The translations under genes were made by a program, and so were the position numbers. Shown here piece after piece: positions 1 to 10,080 of a stretch of 64,000 nt of DNA. The stretch is from Crambe crambe (Eukaryota > Porifera > Demospongiae > Poecilosclerida > Crambeidae), in assembly GCA_963924555.1 (NCBI GenBank), contig CAWUPZ010000001.1, positions 62,001 to 126,000 on the forward strand. Direction: 5' to 3'. The number at the start of each line of letters is the position of its first letter. Within the stretch, counting starts at the first letter, position 1. The notes below the pieces were generated by a model that was not told where the DNA came from, did not search any database, and saw only the letters and a list, made by a program, of their open reading frames with translations.

Positions 1-608
1 AATCAGTACAGTTACTATTACTATACCAATTATTATTGTGTAAGTGTTAAAGGTCAAGTGCAAAATCAAAATCTAGCTATAATTGGCCTCCAAAAAGTGG
101 TTGAAATTTTGCTTTGCACTCCACGCAGGAGGGGGGACATCCCCCTCTTGCACCCTCCCCCTTGCCACAACCTAACGGCCTACAAAGTTCAAAATTTAGC
201 CCCCCCAAAGTGAAATTGCTTCCTACACCTATGTTATTCCTTCAATGATCAGCTTAAATGAATCATTTCTGATGAGGTTAGCAATGGTGGCAGGAAGATA
301 CTCAGTACTAACCATGCAGCTTGAATAGACAGCTTCTTGAAGTATTGCATGCATGGGAACAGTGCGTTTATGAGTAATAAACCCTAAGGGAGTGAATTTA
401 TGACAGTAAGAGCACTTTTCTCTATGGGTGTAAATATATTAAGTGGGATCATTTCCTTCAGTCATATGCTTTGCCAGTTTTGTGTGGCTAGTATGCATAC
501 TTATGACGTCATAATGCTGTGGGTGGTACCAGGGGTCTACGCATGCGCAAGTAGAAACCATTGCATGCTGCAAACGTAGACCGGCATGTGCACCTAGTTC
601 TGCGCGCA
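1..608. other. Non-coding stretch with a dispersed repeat
   Basis: No convincing exon is seen. About 355-450 is related, in inverted orientation, to about 38990-39120; both contain a block with a stretch like GAGAAAAGTGCTCTTACTGTC in one orientation. This marks a dispersed repeat. A GC-richer patch with TGACGTCA-like sequence lies just upstream of the coding exon at 609 and could hold its promoter, but no TATA box is clear. Confidence 0.4.
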
Positions 609-1070
609 ATGGCTGATGTGATGAAATTGGGAATGATACTAATCTCCATCTTTGTTCTAATATCTGCTCGTAATTTGAGTCTTCAAGACTGCGCTACTAA
701 ATTGAGTGTGTTAGAAACCACCTTATATCAAACGGGAAACAACCTACTTGAACTCAATAGAATATTCTTCCCACCTCATGATGAGAAATCGAGATTCGGC
801 AGAGTTATCTACTCGTTTCAGAACGAAGCTGGTGTCACTGGATAACTGTAATGTCAGCTATGTATGGGCTGTTGGAGGATTTTTACTAATGCAGGCTCCA
901 AGAATTTTTCAGTTTACATCATTGTTTTTCAACTATCCAAACAATGATCTGAATAATCTTCATCTGCAGCTACCTTATGAGTGTAGACCTCTTATAATGA
1001 CCTCCAGTACCAACTGCTCATGTTATGGTGATGACGATACTGACCTCATGCTTAATGTTTTACCTCAGCA
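609..1070 (+). pseudogene. Signal-peptide protein, first exon, broken by a frameshift
   Basis: The ATG at 609 opens a frame with a short N-terminus and a hydrophobic core (LGMILISIFVLIS), a good signal peptide. A Cys-containing, probably extracellular stretch follows, reading SVLETTLYQTGNNLLELN. The frame stops at 843-845, but the -1 frame from 841 continues smoothly (NCNVSYVWAVGGFLL, then PYECRPLI and a Cys-rich segment) to a good splice donor (CAG|GTTAGT) after 1070. The simplest reading is one secreted or receptor-ectodomain exon with a small indel near 840. I do not recognise the family and downstream exons were not found. The break could be a real lesion or a sequence error. Confidence 0.5.
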
Positions 1071-1731
1071 GGTTAGTTATTTTAATCTTGTGATCCACCC
1101 CCTTTTTCCCCATGTGCACATGCACAGCTGAGCAGTACATAGCTAACTAATGTAGCAAATAATTTCAAAATGCTCATGGCAAGATGCTGAATTTCTTTTA
1201 TGCCATCAAAGCTATAAGTACATGACTGCTGTATGTATGTATAGCTAGCCATAACGACCCATTGGATACCCCCAGAATCATTTCTTCAATATGCTGTTTG
1301 TTTGAAGAGTGTTTGCATAGCTACCATCACAAATAGTTTGCTTGGAGTTTGCTTGGAAAGTGTTACCATAGCAAATAAGATAATCATGATGACGGAGTAC
1401 TGACTTTACTGATAAATTTTATCAAGTTCATTATTATAAGTTGTACACAACCTCTCTTCATCTGAGATGAAATTCATAGTAACTATAGGCTTGTCTTTTG
1501 TCATCCACACCCATGCAATAAGTTTTCAGCAGTATATGATTTTAAGAGCCTAGTGCCTAACACAGATGTCTGTAACTGTTGAGCAACTGTTCAAGTGTAA
1601 CATCAGTTGCACAATCTAGCACTACACATGGCTGTATATGCAAAGTTGAATATTAATTTTTAATTATTATTTAGGAGGAGGGGCTCACTTGCTTGCCCAA
1701 TATGACCACAGTATTCGTCCCTCCCCAATTA
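1071..1731. other. Presumed intron or intergenic sequence
   Basis: This AT-rich sequence after the donor at 1070 holds no recognisable coding exon. It may be the first intron of the broken secreted-protein gene. Confidence 0.3.
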
Positions 1732-2289
1732 CCATATTTCCGTGATCAGACGCCACCCCCCTTTAGTAGCCTCTCTCGAATAGTATAGCCTCCCACGATT
1801 CTCTGCTAAATGGTATAGCGGCCGCACTTGAATAAGAGCCTACTGTATCACATGTGCAAACACTTGGCCTGTTAGCATAACTAGCTGCCAGCTTAGTTTT
1901 CGTTATGGCTGAAGCTCATAAGTGTTCATGGCCATTTGTTAATTGTTGTTAGAGTTAGATAGCCAGATAGATAACGGTATAGATAGTGTTGTTCGTGTAC
2001 AGTCAATTGCAGCTCCGGATCCGTTTGAACATTCCGTATGAAGCATATGGTTTGTGCGTGCCATAAATAGAAGTGTTGATAGGCCCAAATTTGTATAGCC
2101 CGCACAAACCATACGCTTCCGACGGAAATTCGAACGGAGCTGCAATCGACTGTAGCATGCACTGTTTATGGCGTTGTTCCTTGGTAGTGGCCATCATATG
2201 TCTGTTTATCGAATTGTAGCCTCCCTTTCCGACAGAATGAAATAATTAGCTAGTAGCCACAGCCACGGCGTCTGATTGCGGAAATACGG
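1732..2289. mobile_element. Short TIR element (MITE-like)
   Basis: Imperfect terminal inverted repeats of about 23 bp are visible: the left end reads CCATATTTCCGTGATCAGAC and the right end is its approximate reverse complement (GTCTGATTGCGGAAATACGG, 2270-2289). A second, longer imperfect inverted repeat sits inside (2001-2060 against 2092-2151, both carrying a GCAGCTCCG block), so the element can fold. No coding potential is seen. No clear target-site duplication was found, so the superfamily is unassigned. It ends directly against the target duplication of the next element. Confidence 0.55.
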
Positions 2290-2290
2290 G

Positions 2291-2299
2291 CATGATTGT
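2291..2299. repeat. 9-bp target-site duplication, left copy
   Basis: CATGATTGT immediately precedes the left inverted repeat, and the identical 9-mer follows the right one at 4463-4471. Confidence 0.75.
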
Positions 2300-2518
2300 T
2301 AGCCTCGTTCCCAGGCCTTCTTCTCTCACGTACCGCACGGGAGGAAGAGAAGAAGAAAAAGAAGCGTACATCTTATCACGTGAGTGACGTCACAAACAGC
2401 GTGATATTTAATGAGCGTGGGCGATATACATGCTAACTCATGACGTCAGAAAACAAGCGCCCACGCGATCTCTTCCGCAGGATCTAGGAAGGACTGAAGC
2501 GATTTAGATCGAGCAGAC

Positions 2519-3620
2519 TTTTTTTTTTTTTTTGCAATTAAATATTTTTTATATATAGATATTTTTTATATATAGATACATAACAATAGGGGGAGTTCAC
2601 AATGATAAAGTAGAGTGGGACTTCGGCCTTTTGGTGTTTGGTGAAGGAGTCAGTTCATGCTTCAGAGAGCTGAGTAACTTGTGATTCACTAGTCACAAGG
2701 TCTATTGGAGGTATAGGTGATTTTGTAGCTCTGCCAGCAGCTGATCTAGCTCCTCTGATGGCTTGGATTGAGGATCTCAGTAGTGAAAACGATAGGCGGC
2801 ACCTCAGCCAACTCATTGTTGAACTATAAGATTGATCCAACTTGATGGATAATAGATTTCCCAGACGCTTGTACGTTGAGATGGCTGCAGGTCCTAGACC
2901 TCCTGTTGAGGATAACACCAGTGGAGAAAAGGAAGAGTGCTCTATTTCTCTGATTCTTTGTTGATAAGCACGCTTCTTCAGGTTCTCATGTTTGCGGTAG
3001 CATGCAGAGGGAGTAGTGTGCCTGTTGGAGGGGGCATGTGGGTTAAAAACCCTCACATCAAAGTATGTACGCTCAAGGCGGCCTCCCCATAACCCATTTG
3101 CTGCAATATCCAAGCGTGCTCCTTCTTGGGTGTTAGCTGAGGTCGCAGATAAGTGTTCACCCGAAATAGGTTGTAGGTGTGGTTCCGTGCAAACATCATT
3201 GCATACTTCTGATAGTAGGCTGGCAGTGAGATCTCTAATCTCATTATGCCTTATAGAAGGAAATCCTCCTTTTGGACAGGATAAGGCATGTTCTACTGAG
3301 AACTGATTGCCGCATTCACAGTTTATTGGAATTCGAGAGGGTTGCCATCCATATCTAAGGCATAGGGCATCTCGGAAGGCACCTTTATGTAACGTGAACC
3401 CAAACTCAGCCACAGGAAGGGTAGTCATCCAGCTGGAAGCACCTTTTTCTTGAGCCAGCATCATGGAGCGTTGAAGGGTACTGGGAAGTGATGGTTTCAT
3501 TTGGTTTGCAGTATCCGATTGTTTTTTCCGTCTTGATTTGTGAACTTCATCCTTAGCTTTGTATTGTTCTTCCCAGGTCTCAAAGGGGTACGTTGGATCT
3601 TTTCCTCTGATTAAGGAAAC
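2519..3620 (-). pseudogene. Non-LTR retrotransposon, 3' part (C-terminal endonuclease-like domain), 5'-truncated
   Basis: A minus-strand open frame (stop at 2655) runs up to the MITE junction at 3620 and encodes about 320 residues. It lacks reverse-transcriptase motifs, so only the C-terminal part survives. A Cys/His cluster (CECG, then H and C in VEHALSCPKGG) is followed by RHNEIRD and then RLDI...FDVRVFNP. This order matches the zinc-knuckle plus PD-(D/E)XK restriction-like endonuclease arrangement of R2-type elements. A T-run at 2519-2533, read as poly(A) on the minus strand, follows the 3' untranslated part and supports retrotransposition. The family is recognised from general memory of abundant metazoan repeats; the clade is not certain. 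Confidence 0.6.
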
Positions 3621-4042
3621 GGATCAAGAATAAAGAACGGCACCACTAGCTGATTAATTAATGCGCACTTTTTTTCGCGACCTTTGACCAAGTGACTTAT
3701 ACGGCACAGACAAACTCTTTGGTTGCCTTAGGGAGCCCTTTGGGCCCGCACTGCAAGCTGGGCGAGTGTTGCCTAGCCTTGGAGTCACAACAGTGCATGA
3801 GTAGTACGTCCCATACACCTAACGCTCGCTGCGCTCGCTCCCTTGCAGGAGCCCTAGCCTTGGAGTCACAACAGTGTGTGAGTAGTACGTCCCATACACC
3901 TAACGCTCGCTGCGTTCGCTCCCTTGCAGGAGCCTAGCCTCGTGGTGCTGTATAAGTCAATCGATCCTCAATGTCAATGGTCGCGAAAATAAAAGTGCGC
4001 ATTAATTAATCAGCTAGTGGTGCCGTTCTTTATTCTTGATCC
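3621..4042. mobile_element. hAT-like MITE with 8-bp target duplication
   Basis: The terminal inverted repeats begin GGATCAAGAATAAAGAACGG and run about 45-70 bp (3621 onwards against about 3976-4042). The 8-bp direct repeat AAGGAAAC flanks the element exactly (3613-3620 and 4043-4050). An 8-bp duplication points to the hAT superfamily. It interrupts the non-LTR retrotransposon and so is the youngest of three nested insertions. The interior contains a tandem duplication. Confidence 0.75.
3774..3935. repeat. Tandem duplication, 81-bp unit, two copies
   Basis: Two copies of a unit containing TTGGAGTCACAACAGTG and CTAACGCTCGCTGCG lie head to tail with a period of 81 bp inside the MITE. Because 81 is a multiple of three, one frame stays open and gives a repetitive, probably meaningless, 81-residue ORF. 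Confidence 0.75.
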
Positions 4043-4471
4043 AAGGAAACTTTAGACTTCTACACGAGATAGATAGCTGATTTTAGCTGATTTAAGTACA
4101 CAGTCCTAGCTTTTTTGTTACGTAGCTAACTAGTAGTAGCTAGATAGTTAGCTCAATACTCTTGGGTCTACTCCTGATCTTAGATGTCACAGACTGCTCC
4201 AGTATAGGCCTAGGACAAACTGAAGCATTCAAACTTACGATCGCGAAGACGGTCTGATCTGTTTGATGGTCCTGTCAGAAGGCGTAGGCATGGTCATGCT
4301 GCAGAGTAAAACATGCCCACGCGCAATTAAAGTCCTCCGTACCCCTTGACGTCATTCACGTGATAAGATGTACCAGGCCTTCCTCTCGCTTATTTTTCTT
4401 CTTTTTCTTCTTCTCTTCCTCCCGTGCGGTACGTGAGAGAGGAAGGCCTGAGAACGAGGCTACATGATTGT

Positions 4472-4869
4472 ATAATAATAGGATATTACTCAGTAAGCCT
4501 GATTAATACATCCTACAGATAACGACCTATGCCAAAGCTTCATATAAACATACGTCCGTAGGAAGCTGTTATGAGAACCTGTAATACTCACCACGAAGCA
4601 CTTTAGATAAGCCTAGCAGCCTACCGGGCCCTACAAACAACTAATACACTTCGACAAACCGCTGTAAGATTCAATTAAGCTTGCCTATCATCTTCAGAAA
4701 TGTCGGCCAAAAAGGTTACTAGGCTAGTCTGCGCATGCGTAGTATACCGTTGAATATCAACGGCTCGTCTATGGGGAAAATGTACTAGTGGGCGTGGTCT
4801 GTAAGAATTAATATATATATTTTACAATTTCAATGAGTCATGACCTGAGAGTCAGCTCGCTCGCTGCAA
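4472..4869. other. Non-coding, dispersed repeats
   Basis: No gene is seen. About 4550-4640 is related, inverted, to about 29510-29630, and a similar block occurs near 12800-12890 (motif CTTAGATAAGCCTA). About 4831-4866 (AATGAGTCATGACCTGAGAG) reappears inverted at about 12525-12562. Confidence 0.45.
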
Positions 4870-5030
4870 ATAGCACGGGTAATGATGCACAATGATGCAT
4901 ATTGAGCACATAAATTAGCTGCTTTAGCTCTAGCTCTACTATACTACAGTACTAAGGACAAACAGACAGGCTCAGGCTCGCAGTCACTATGCAGTAACTC
5001 TACACCGTAAAGTGAGTGCTGATGCTTCAT
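4870..5030 (+). mobile_element. Terminal region of a Mutator-like element
   Basis: This block matches 26705-26890 in inverted orientation over about 160 bp, sharing AATGATGCACAATGATGC, GGACAAACAGACAGGCT and CTCGCAGTCACTA segments. Here it lies directly upstream of a decayed MULE-type transposase, so it is probably that element's 5' terminal region. The copy at 26.7 kb would be an end of a relative. Confidence 0.45.
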
Positions 5031-6540
5031 TGCAATGCTATCAGTGCTAATCCTGCCCTTAAGCCATCAGAACTTGCATGTGGTAAGGGATTACGTTTTA
5101 TTCCATCTGCTGTTGATGATGCTAGTTCCCATGCTGGAAAAGTTTCCCATGAAATAAAAAAACAAAAATTAAAAAAAGGACTAAAAGATAAGGAATAGCT
5201 GCTTATAAACTTTGAAGAGGTAGCTGATTCCATTGATGAAGAGGATAATCAATACAGTGATGATAATGAAGAAAAATCATCGAAATACAAAGAATATAGA
5301 CCATATTTAGTCGCATCCGGATATGAAGATGGCATCAAATATATATTTACCATGTCACCTCTTATGATAATAGCTAACTAGCTATGGCAAGAGCTGTAGA
5401 TCCCAATTTAAAATCATTGCTGCTTGCTGACACTTTGGAAAAAATCTTTTTGAAATGCCAGGCAGTAAGCATCTGTAGTTTGCTTATTCAACCTTAGACG
5501 AGCAATCACCATCCATTCCATAGAAGTCTTATTGAATGCAACAGCATTGAAGATGTATGGATAATCTTTACAGTCATCATATGTGATATCACATTGGATG
5601 AAATCTCTAATTGGAATTGTCACAGACTGGTCTGATGCAGAAATAAATGGATTGAAGCTAGCTGTAGGGAAAGAAATGGCAACAAAATTACTTACAGGTT
5701 GTGGTGTTTATTGGCAACGATCTTGTCAGCGAGTTGCTTCATCAGCTCACAAGCAAATGGAAAGGAATGTGTTCCTGAAAATAGCATATAAAATTCCAGC
5801 ACTAAAGGATTGTATAAATGCTATCAAACATTGTGTGGTGTTCGAACGGTTAAACAATTACTAGAAAAGTTAATTTTGTTCAAATGATGAAGCAGAATTA
5901 ATTGACAAAAAATGTAACTGGTCTGTTGCAAAGCATTGGCACAGTGGTGGAGTAGATGTGATCATCTCCGTGAGCATTCACATTAATGGATCAAGATATC
6001 TGGGCTGCCTGTCCTTCAACCACCAATGCTGTTGAACGCAGGAACAAGGATTGCAAAAGTGATACACCAGATTCTTTGAAGTCAGCTGTGATAAAAGTGT
6101 ATAAGGTGGATAAGGTTGCCTGTTTAAAACATATTGCAGCAGAAATAGATGTAAGTTTGTCATATAGATCAACAACTGAAGAAGCAAGGCGAGAAGCTAC
6201 TTTAAATAGAAGGAAGCAGAAAATGAACTCAGTTCCTGACAAAACAGCCTTGTATGGACTACCTAATCGTGCATCTAACTTTATTCCATGTAATTCATCT
6301 CGTATATAAAGGGAAAGATCTAAATCTCCAGTTCCTACTGTATGTAAATCAATAAAGTTTATTCCAGATAGTCATCCTGAACTTCAGGGGGGAAATGTAA
6401 GGATGAAATTTGAGGTCAAACCTGGTCAACTGAAGTGGTACAATGGGGTAATCTACAAATACAATGAGATGACAGGAAAATATAGTGTATATTTTCCATG
6501 TGATGGACAAACTATTGAAACATAGCTACTTGGATGACAG
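5016..6540 (+). pseudogene. Mutator-like (MULE) transposase pseudogene
   Basis: Several frames together resemble a MULE-type transposase. At 5600-5860 there is IVTDWSDAEINGL followed by LLTGCGVYWQRSCQRVA, and at 5986-6309 CPSTTNAVERRNKDCKS with a Lys/Arg-rich tail. At about 6395-6525 VRMKFEVKPGQLKWYNGVIY resembles a Tudor-like fold. Stops and shifts break the reading, so it is dead. The segment expected to carry the first catalytic Asp is on the other strand at 5414-5610 and is listed separately. The MULE assignment rests on motif memory; the C-terminal Tudor-like reading is weaker. Confidence 0.55.
5414..5610 (-). pseudogene. Inverted segment of the MULE transposase (first catalytic Asp region)
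   Basis: On the minus strand this stretch encodes CDITYDDCKDYPYIFNAVAF followed by MVIARLRLNKQTTDAYCLAF. That is what a MULE DDE domain has around its first catalytic Asp, just N-terminal to the plus-strand DWSDAEINGL block. It is therefore in the expected order but reversed, which implies a local inversion of roughly 200 bp with a breakpoint between about 5580 and 5615. Confidence 0.5.
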
Positions 6541-6689
6541 ATAATGTCAGAAGACAGTGATTAATAGCAATCCTACAACTTCATCACAATCACCACAACA
6601 TTTAGCCATGTTATGATCACAGCAGCTCTTTTCTGTCCCCGTAATAATAAACTCTTTCAGCTTACTTTAAAATTTTATTAAAGGGGTCA

Positions 6690-7190
6690 AAGATCATTCG
6701 TAAAACTCTTGCTGCTTAGGTATTTTATATTTAACTATAAGGGAAAGTTTTACACCACTTTCTAGGAGCTTCCCCCATAGCATTGATATTCCTATATCAG
6801 GGAAGATTTTATACAAGTTAGCCCCTCTATTACTTGCCAGTAATGAAGTAGTGTAAAATTTTCCCATAATAATAATAGAGTATTTTAATATGGTGGATTT
6901 TACATGAGGTAGCCCCTTCATTATTTACTAATACTGAAGTAGTGTAAAATCTTCCAACATAATCGAATTAAATAGACTATTAATAAAGAGAAGTTTTGCA
7001 CCAGTGTAAAAGTGTCCCTTGAGTAACTGTAGGTTGAAATCACTTAAAATTTCCCCTAGAGTAACTGTAGGCAGAAGTCACTTAAAATTTCCCCTATAGC
7101 TAACTGTAGGCAAAATTCCTATTTTTACACTAATTTCAGTACTGATCAGTTCTAACTTTTTACACTATAGCATAAAATTTTGACTTATAA
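6690..7190. repeat. AT-rich imperfect tandem repeats
   Basis: Two related blocks are seen. The first repeats GTAGTGTAAAATTTTCC-like units with variable spacing (6700-6960). The second has 2-3 copies of a unit of about 41 bp containing AGTAACTGTAGG and CACTTAAAATTTCCCCT (7020-7110). No coding signal. Confidence 0.55.
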
Positions 7191-7371
7191 AGTACACACA
7201 TTCATCATAATACTAGAGATGCTCGTATAGCATTAGTTGGGCGAGCAAGCAGCCAGTGGTCATTTCAATGTGCTCCTCCCTCACTTATGATTATATAGCC
7301 CCAACAGTGACTTTCGATATCTAGCTATTCAGGTTGTTAACTGACTTGGTGCATTCCCAGTTAGCATTAGA

Positions 7372-7600
7372 GTGTCTTCTCTGAACCCAGGCTACCACTC
7401 CTGTTCAGACTCAGTAGCTAGTCTCTCAAATAATGAGCCCTCATATGCTCTAATCTGGCAGCTCTGTGTTCTGCTGACTCTGCTCTCCTTCTGGCTCTCA
7501 TTTGCTCTGCTCTTGCAGCATTATCTTCTGCTGACTCTGTACATTCCCTCCTCCTGGCTCTATCTGTCGCATTTCTTTGCTAGTCTTGTTTTTCTCTGTT
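7372..7600 (-). pseudogene. Arg/Ala/Glu-repeat coding fragment (transposon-type)
   Basis: Read on the minus strand, one frame encodes about 60 residues of a repeating helical unit: RARRRECTESAEDNAAR, then EQMRARRRAESAEHRAARLE, ending HMRAHYLRD and a stop. The unit is about 21 residues (RARRR...SAE..AAR.E.M). Such tracts are known from the N-terminal parts of Helitron-type and other invertebrate transposon proteins, so a transposon remnant is likely, but the family cannot be fixed. The plus-strand open frame here (7372-7659) is its hydrophobic shadow. Confidence 0.4.
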
Positions 7601-7835
7601 CCTTTGACTGTGTTCTCCTTCTAGCTCGGTCTCGCTCTTCTTTGCTGGTCAGTTTCTAGAGGGTGTTCTGGGGCCCTCCTTCGCTTGTTTTCTGGTTCTC
7701 TGGGTTCCATAATACTCGCTACAATAGTGCTTCAACTTCAAGCTTAACGAAAACGATTGCTTATTATGACGTTGCTTAGTAGCTATTTCGTGCGCACGCG
7801 TAAGCGCATGCGCATTTGGAGTGACGTACGTGTAA

Positions 7836-8946
7836 CCATAGATATAAGAGGTTTTACGGGATTGGAAACGCCCAATGAACTGCACAACCGAGGCGCGTTG
7901 ACAGATGCGCACGCGCATGCAGCATTAATTATATTAATGGCCGTGAAAGGAGATCAATATTCACTCCTTTCAAGGCAGTTAAAGTGATGTTCTGCCCCTA
8001 CAGCTCACAGAATAGTACAAGTAAGCTAAGGGGAAGGTATTGAAGAAGTGAAGAGTCAGAGAGTTGAAGTTGGAGAGTCTGACGAAGGAAGTTATTAATT
8101 ATTCATAACTTTTTTCCTTGTAATTATAACTACAAGTACCTATCATTGCTCATTATACATTAATTTTATGTGATTGATTTGAAAGAAAGGCCAGAATGAC
8201 TTTTGGTATTAAAATTAGACATAAATTCATCATTATTATAGCTAGATAATTTTGCCCCAAAGTTATCTGCCAGTTTCTGCTCAGTTCTCCCTCATCAGCA
8301 TTATTGCAATACTTCCAGCTTTTGGCTGTTGGATTTTGACACCATCCACCTCAAGAATTCGGCTCAGTCAGCTGTCCTGTGGACCCTATGGATATTAGGG
8401 GGGAAATACAGTAAGCTTGCCATCTCCATAGGATGACTATTGTATAGAAAACGAATGCACCAATTCCATTTACTGTTCTATCCTTTCCCTGAAATAACTA
8501 ATACAGTTGCAATATTGTTAATCTATTTCTTGGGAGAGGGATTACAGTTTTAACACCACTTGCAAATGCTAGAGACAATATATGTCAGCTAATACAAAAA
8601 CTAACATTACTATTCCATGTAGCTAAAGTTTACATGCCTTTTGATCAGAAAATGGGCAACAGCAATTGATTCTATCAAGCGTGAGAGGGATTATAGTCCC
8701 ATTAACCACTACAGTAGTATTTGTAGGATTAAACTTGAAAATTTGAGCTAAAATTTATTTCATACAGTAAATCTATGCCCTAGTGTATTATAGTACCATT
8801 GGCATAAGTCTTACCTCACGGATCTTGTCAAAACAGCAACTTTGACAAAAGTGCTATGTCATTCAGCTGTCAACGCGCCTCGGTTGTTAGTTGCTAACGA
8901 GAGCACGTGATCCGTTTCCAATCCCGTAAACCTCTTATATCTATGG
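7836..8946. mobile_element. 1.11-kb non-autonomous TIR element, copy 1
   Basis: The ends are inverted repeats starting CCATAGATATAAGAGG and continuing into a block with GGGATTGGAAACG. The 5-bp direct repeat TGTAA flanks it (7831-7835 and 8947-8951). A second, closely similar copy lies at 58171-59280 with its own 5-bp duplication, which confirms the boundaries. No transposase is encoded. A 5-bp duplication would suit Transib, but the end sequence does not look typical, so the superfamily is left open. Confidence 0.75.
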
Positions 8947-9015
8947 TGTAACATATAAATATCGCAATTTTCCATTTTGACCAATTAGTGTGGGGCTTCG
9001 CTCGCTCGCCAATTA

Positions 9016-9150
9016 TTTCCACAGATGGAACATTTCTCAGCATTAAGAGTTGCTTCTAATCTCCTGCCAATTTTCCCTGCTGAGCAAGTCGTATAAGCCT
9101 CTCCATTTCTCTGAGTAGTGTTTGCAGTGGGGCATTTGGGGAGCATTGGC
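9016..9150 (-). pseudogene. Death-domain exon fragment (copy of the 53-kb gene)
   Basis: The segment closely resembles 52983-53115, the 3' half of the death-domain exon of the gene at 52.4-53.3 kb, and has the same orientation. Shared blocks include GGAACATTTCTCAGCATTAA and AGCCTCTCCATTTCTCTGAG. Small deletions destroy the frame. No flanking exons are recognisable, so this is a dispersed pseudo-exon. Confidence 0.6.
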
Positions 9151-9174
9151 CAGCTAAGCTAGTGTTGATCTCTT

Positions 9175-10080
9175 ATAGGATGAGTTGGCAGAGATCCACA
9201 GTGAACAGATACAGCGCTAGGCCATTGAGCAGTTGGAGACAACTTAAAGTCAGTCAGTGTTGACTGATATCATACTTCAATCATCACTTCAGGATAAAGA
9301 GGAAGCAGGAACATGAAGAAAAAGGAGTAAGCAATCCTCGAGGTGAAAATCTGTTACTTTATGTCCTCAAATCATTTGAAAAAGGAGGTATCTGCTAAGA
9401 GGAACCATATGCAGGAACTGACAGATGAAATGGTATGAATTGGTTTGTTGTAACCAAGTTAGGATTCCTTTGTGGGATAGAATGTGATCTATTCATAATT
9501 TGTGATCCTAGTCTCCTACCCAGGCTTTTCAGTTGATAGGAGGCTTAGCTAATATTCATGGATTTTATCACATAATTTTGCGCAAGCATGGAGGTTATTA
9601 TGGTCAAAGAGTCAGAGCGTGTGCTTGGAGAACCTCACTAAGAAAAGTGATGATAACCTCAGAGCTGTGAGTTGCAATGTGTGTGTGTCTAAAATTAATT
9701 GTCTCCAGCATCACTTGAACAAGTACAAACTTATTTCTATTTCTTAGTCATCTTCTGGCTCTCTCGTAAATGCTACTGGACTAAGAACACATTGGCATAT
9801 TCCACCTTTCAAAATGAGGTATGCCCTCCATAAATTTCTAGCACCTATGTGTCTTTTAGCACCTATCCAGATTTGAGCAGCAGTACACTGATATTGGTGC
9901 AGCTGCCAGGGAAACTGATGCTCTACGTAAGATGTGGGAGTCACTAGCGTTTCAGGGTAGGTGGTGTTGTTAATCAGAACTTTGAGTAATGGAATTAGTC
10001 TCTCTTCTCCTCTCCTCCCCTCCCCTCTTCTCTTCTCCTCTCTCAGGGAATTTTGAAGACATTAAGAGTACTGATCCCCT
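9175..10080 (+). pseudogene. Possible decayed multi-exon coiled-coil gene
   Basis: Short stretches read like coiled-coil exons with splice signals. One is DELAEIHSEQIQR near 9180. A second ends KRNHMQELTDEM before GTATGA at about 9433. A third reads YTDIGAAARETDALRKMWES and ends FQG before GTAGGT at about 9957. A fourth begins NFEDIKSTDPL after a strong polypyrimidine tract and CAG at about 10047. Stops interrupt the first pieces. No family is recognised; a decayed gene or an unannotated real gene are both possible. Confidence 0.3.

Larger units (their letters stand above)
2300..4462. mobile_element. TIR element with 9-bp target duplication, carrying nested insertions
   Basis: Both ends start TAGCCTCGTT and match as inverted repeats of about 93-116 bp (2300-2392 against 4347-4462; the right arm has a 24-bp insertion). 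The arms include a long purine-rich run (GGAGGAAGAGAAGAAGAAAA). Perfect 9-bp direct repeats CATGATTGT flank the element (2291-2299 and 4463-4471). A 9-bp duplication is typical of Mutator-like elements, so a non-autonomous MULE is the best guess. The interior is largely a non-LTR retrotransposon fragment that itself carries a MITE. Confidence 0.7.

Noticed and set aside
1926-2197. Three overlapping minus-strand ORFs
   Set aside because: They lie in the inverted-repeat interior of a MITE and have no protein-like features.
3692-3937. 81-residue ORF with an internal 27-residue repeat
   Set aside because: It lies wholly inside a MITE and exists only because the tandem unit (81 bp) is a multiple of three.
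7372-7659. Hydrophobic 95-residue ORF resembling a membrane protein
   Set aside because: It is the antisense shadow of an Arg/Ala/Glu-repeat fragment that reads better on the minus strand.
10000-10048. CT-rich run as a promoter element
   Set aside because: More plausibly a polypyrimidine tract or simple sequence; no transcription-start evidence.
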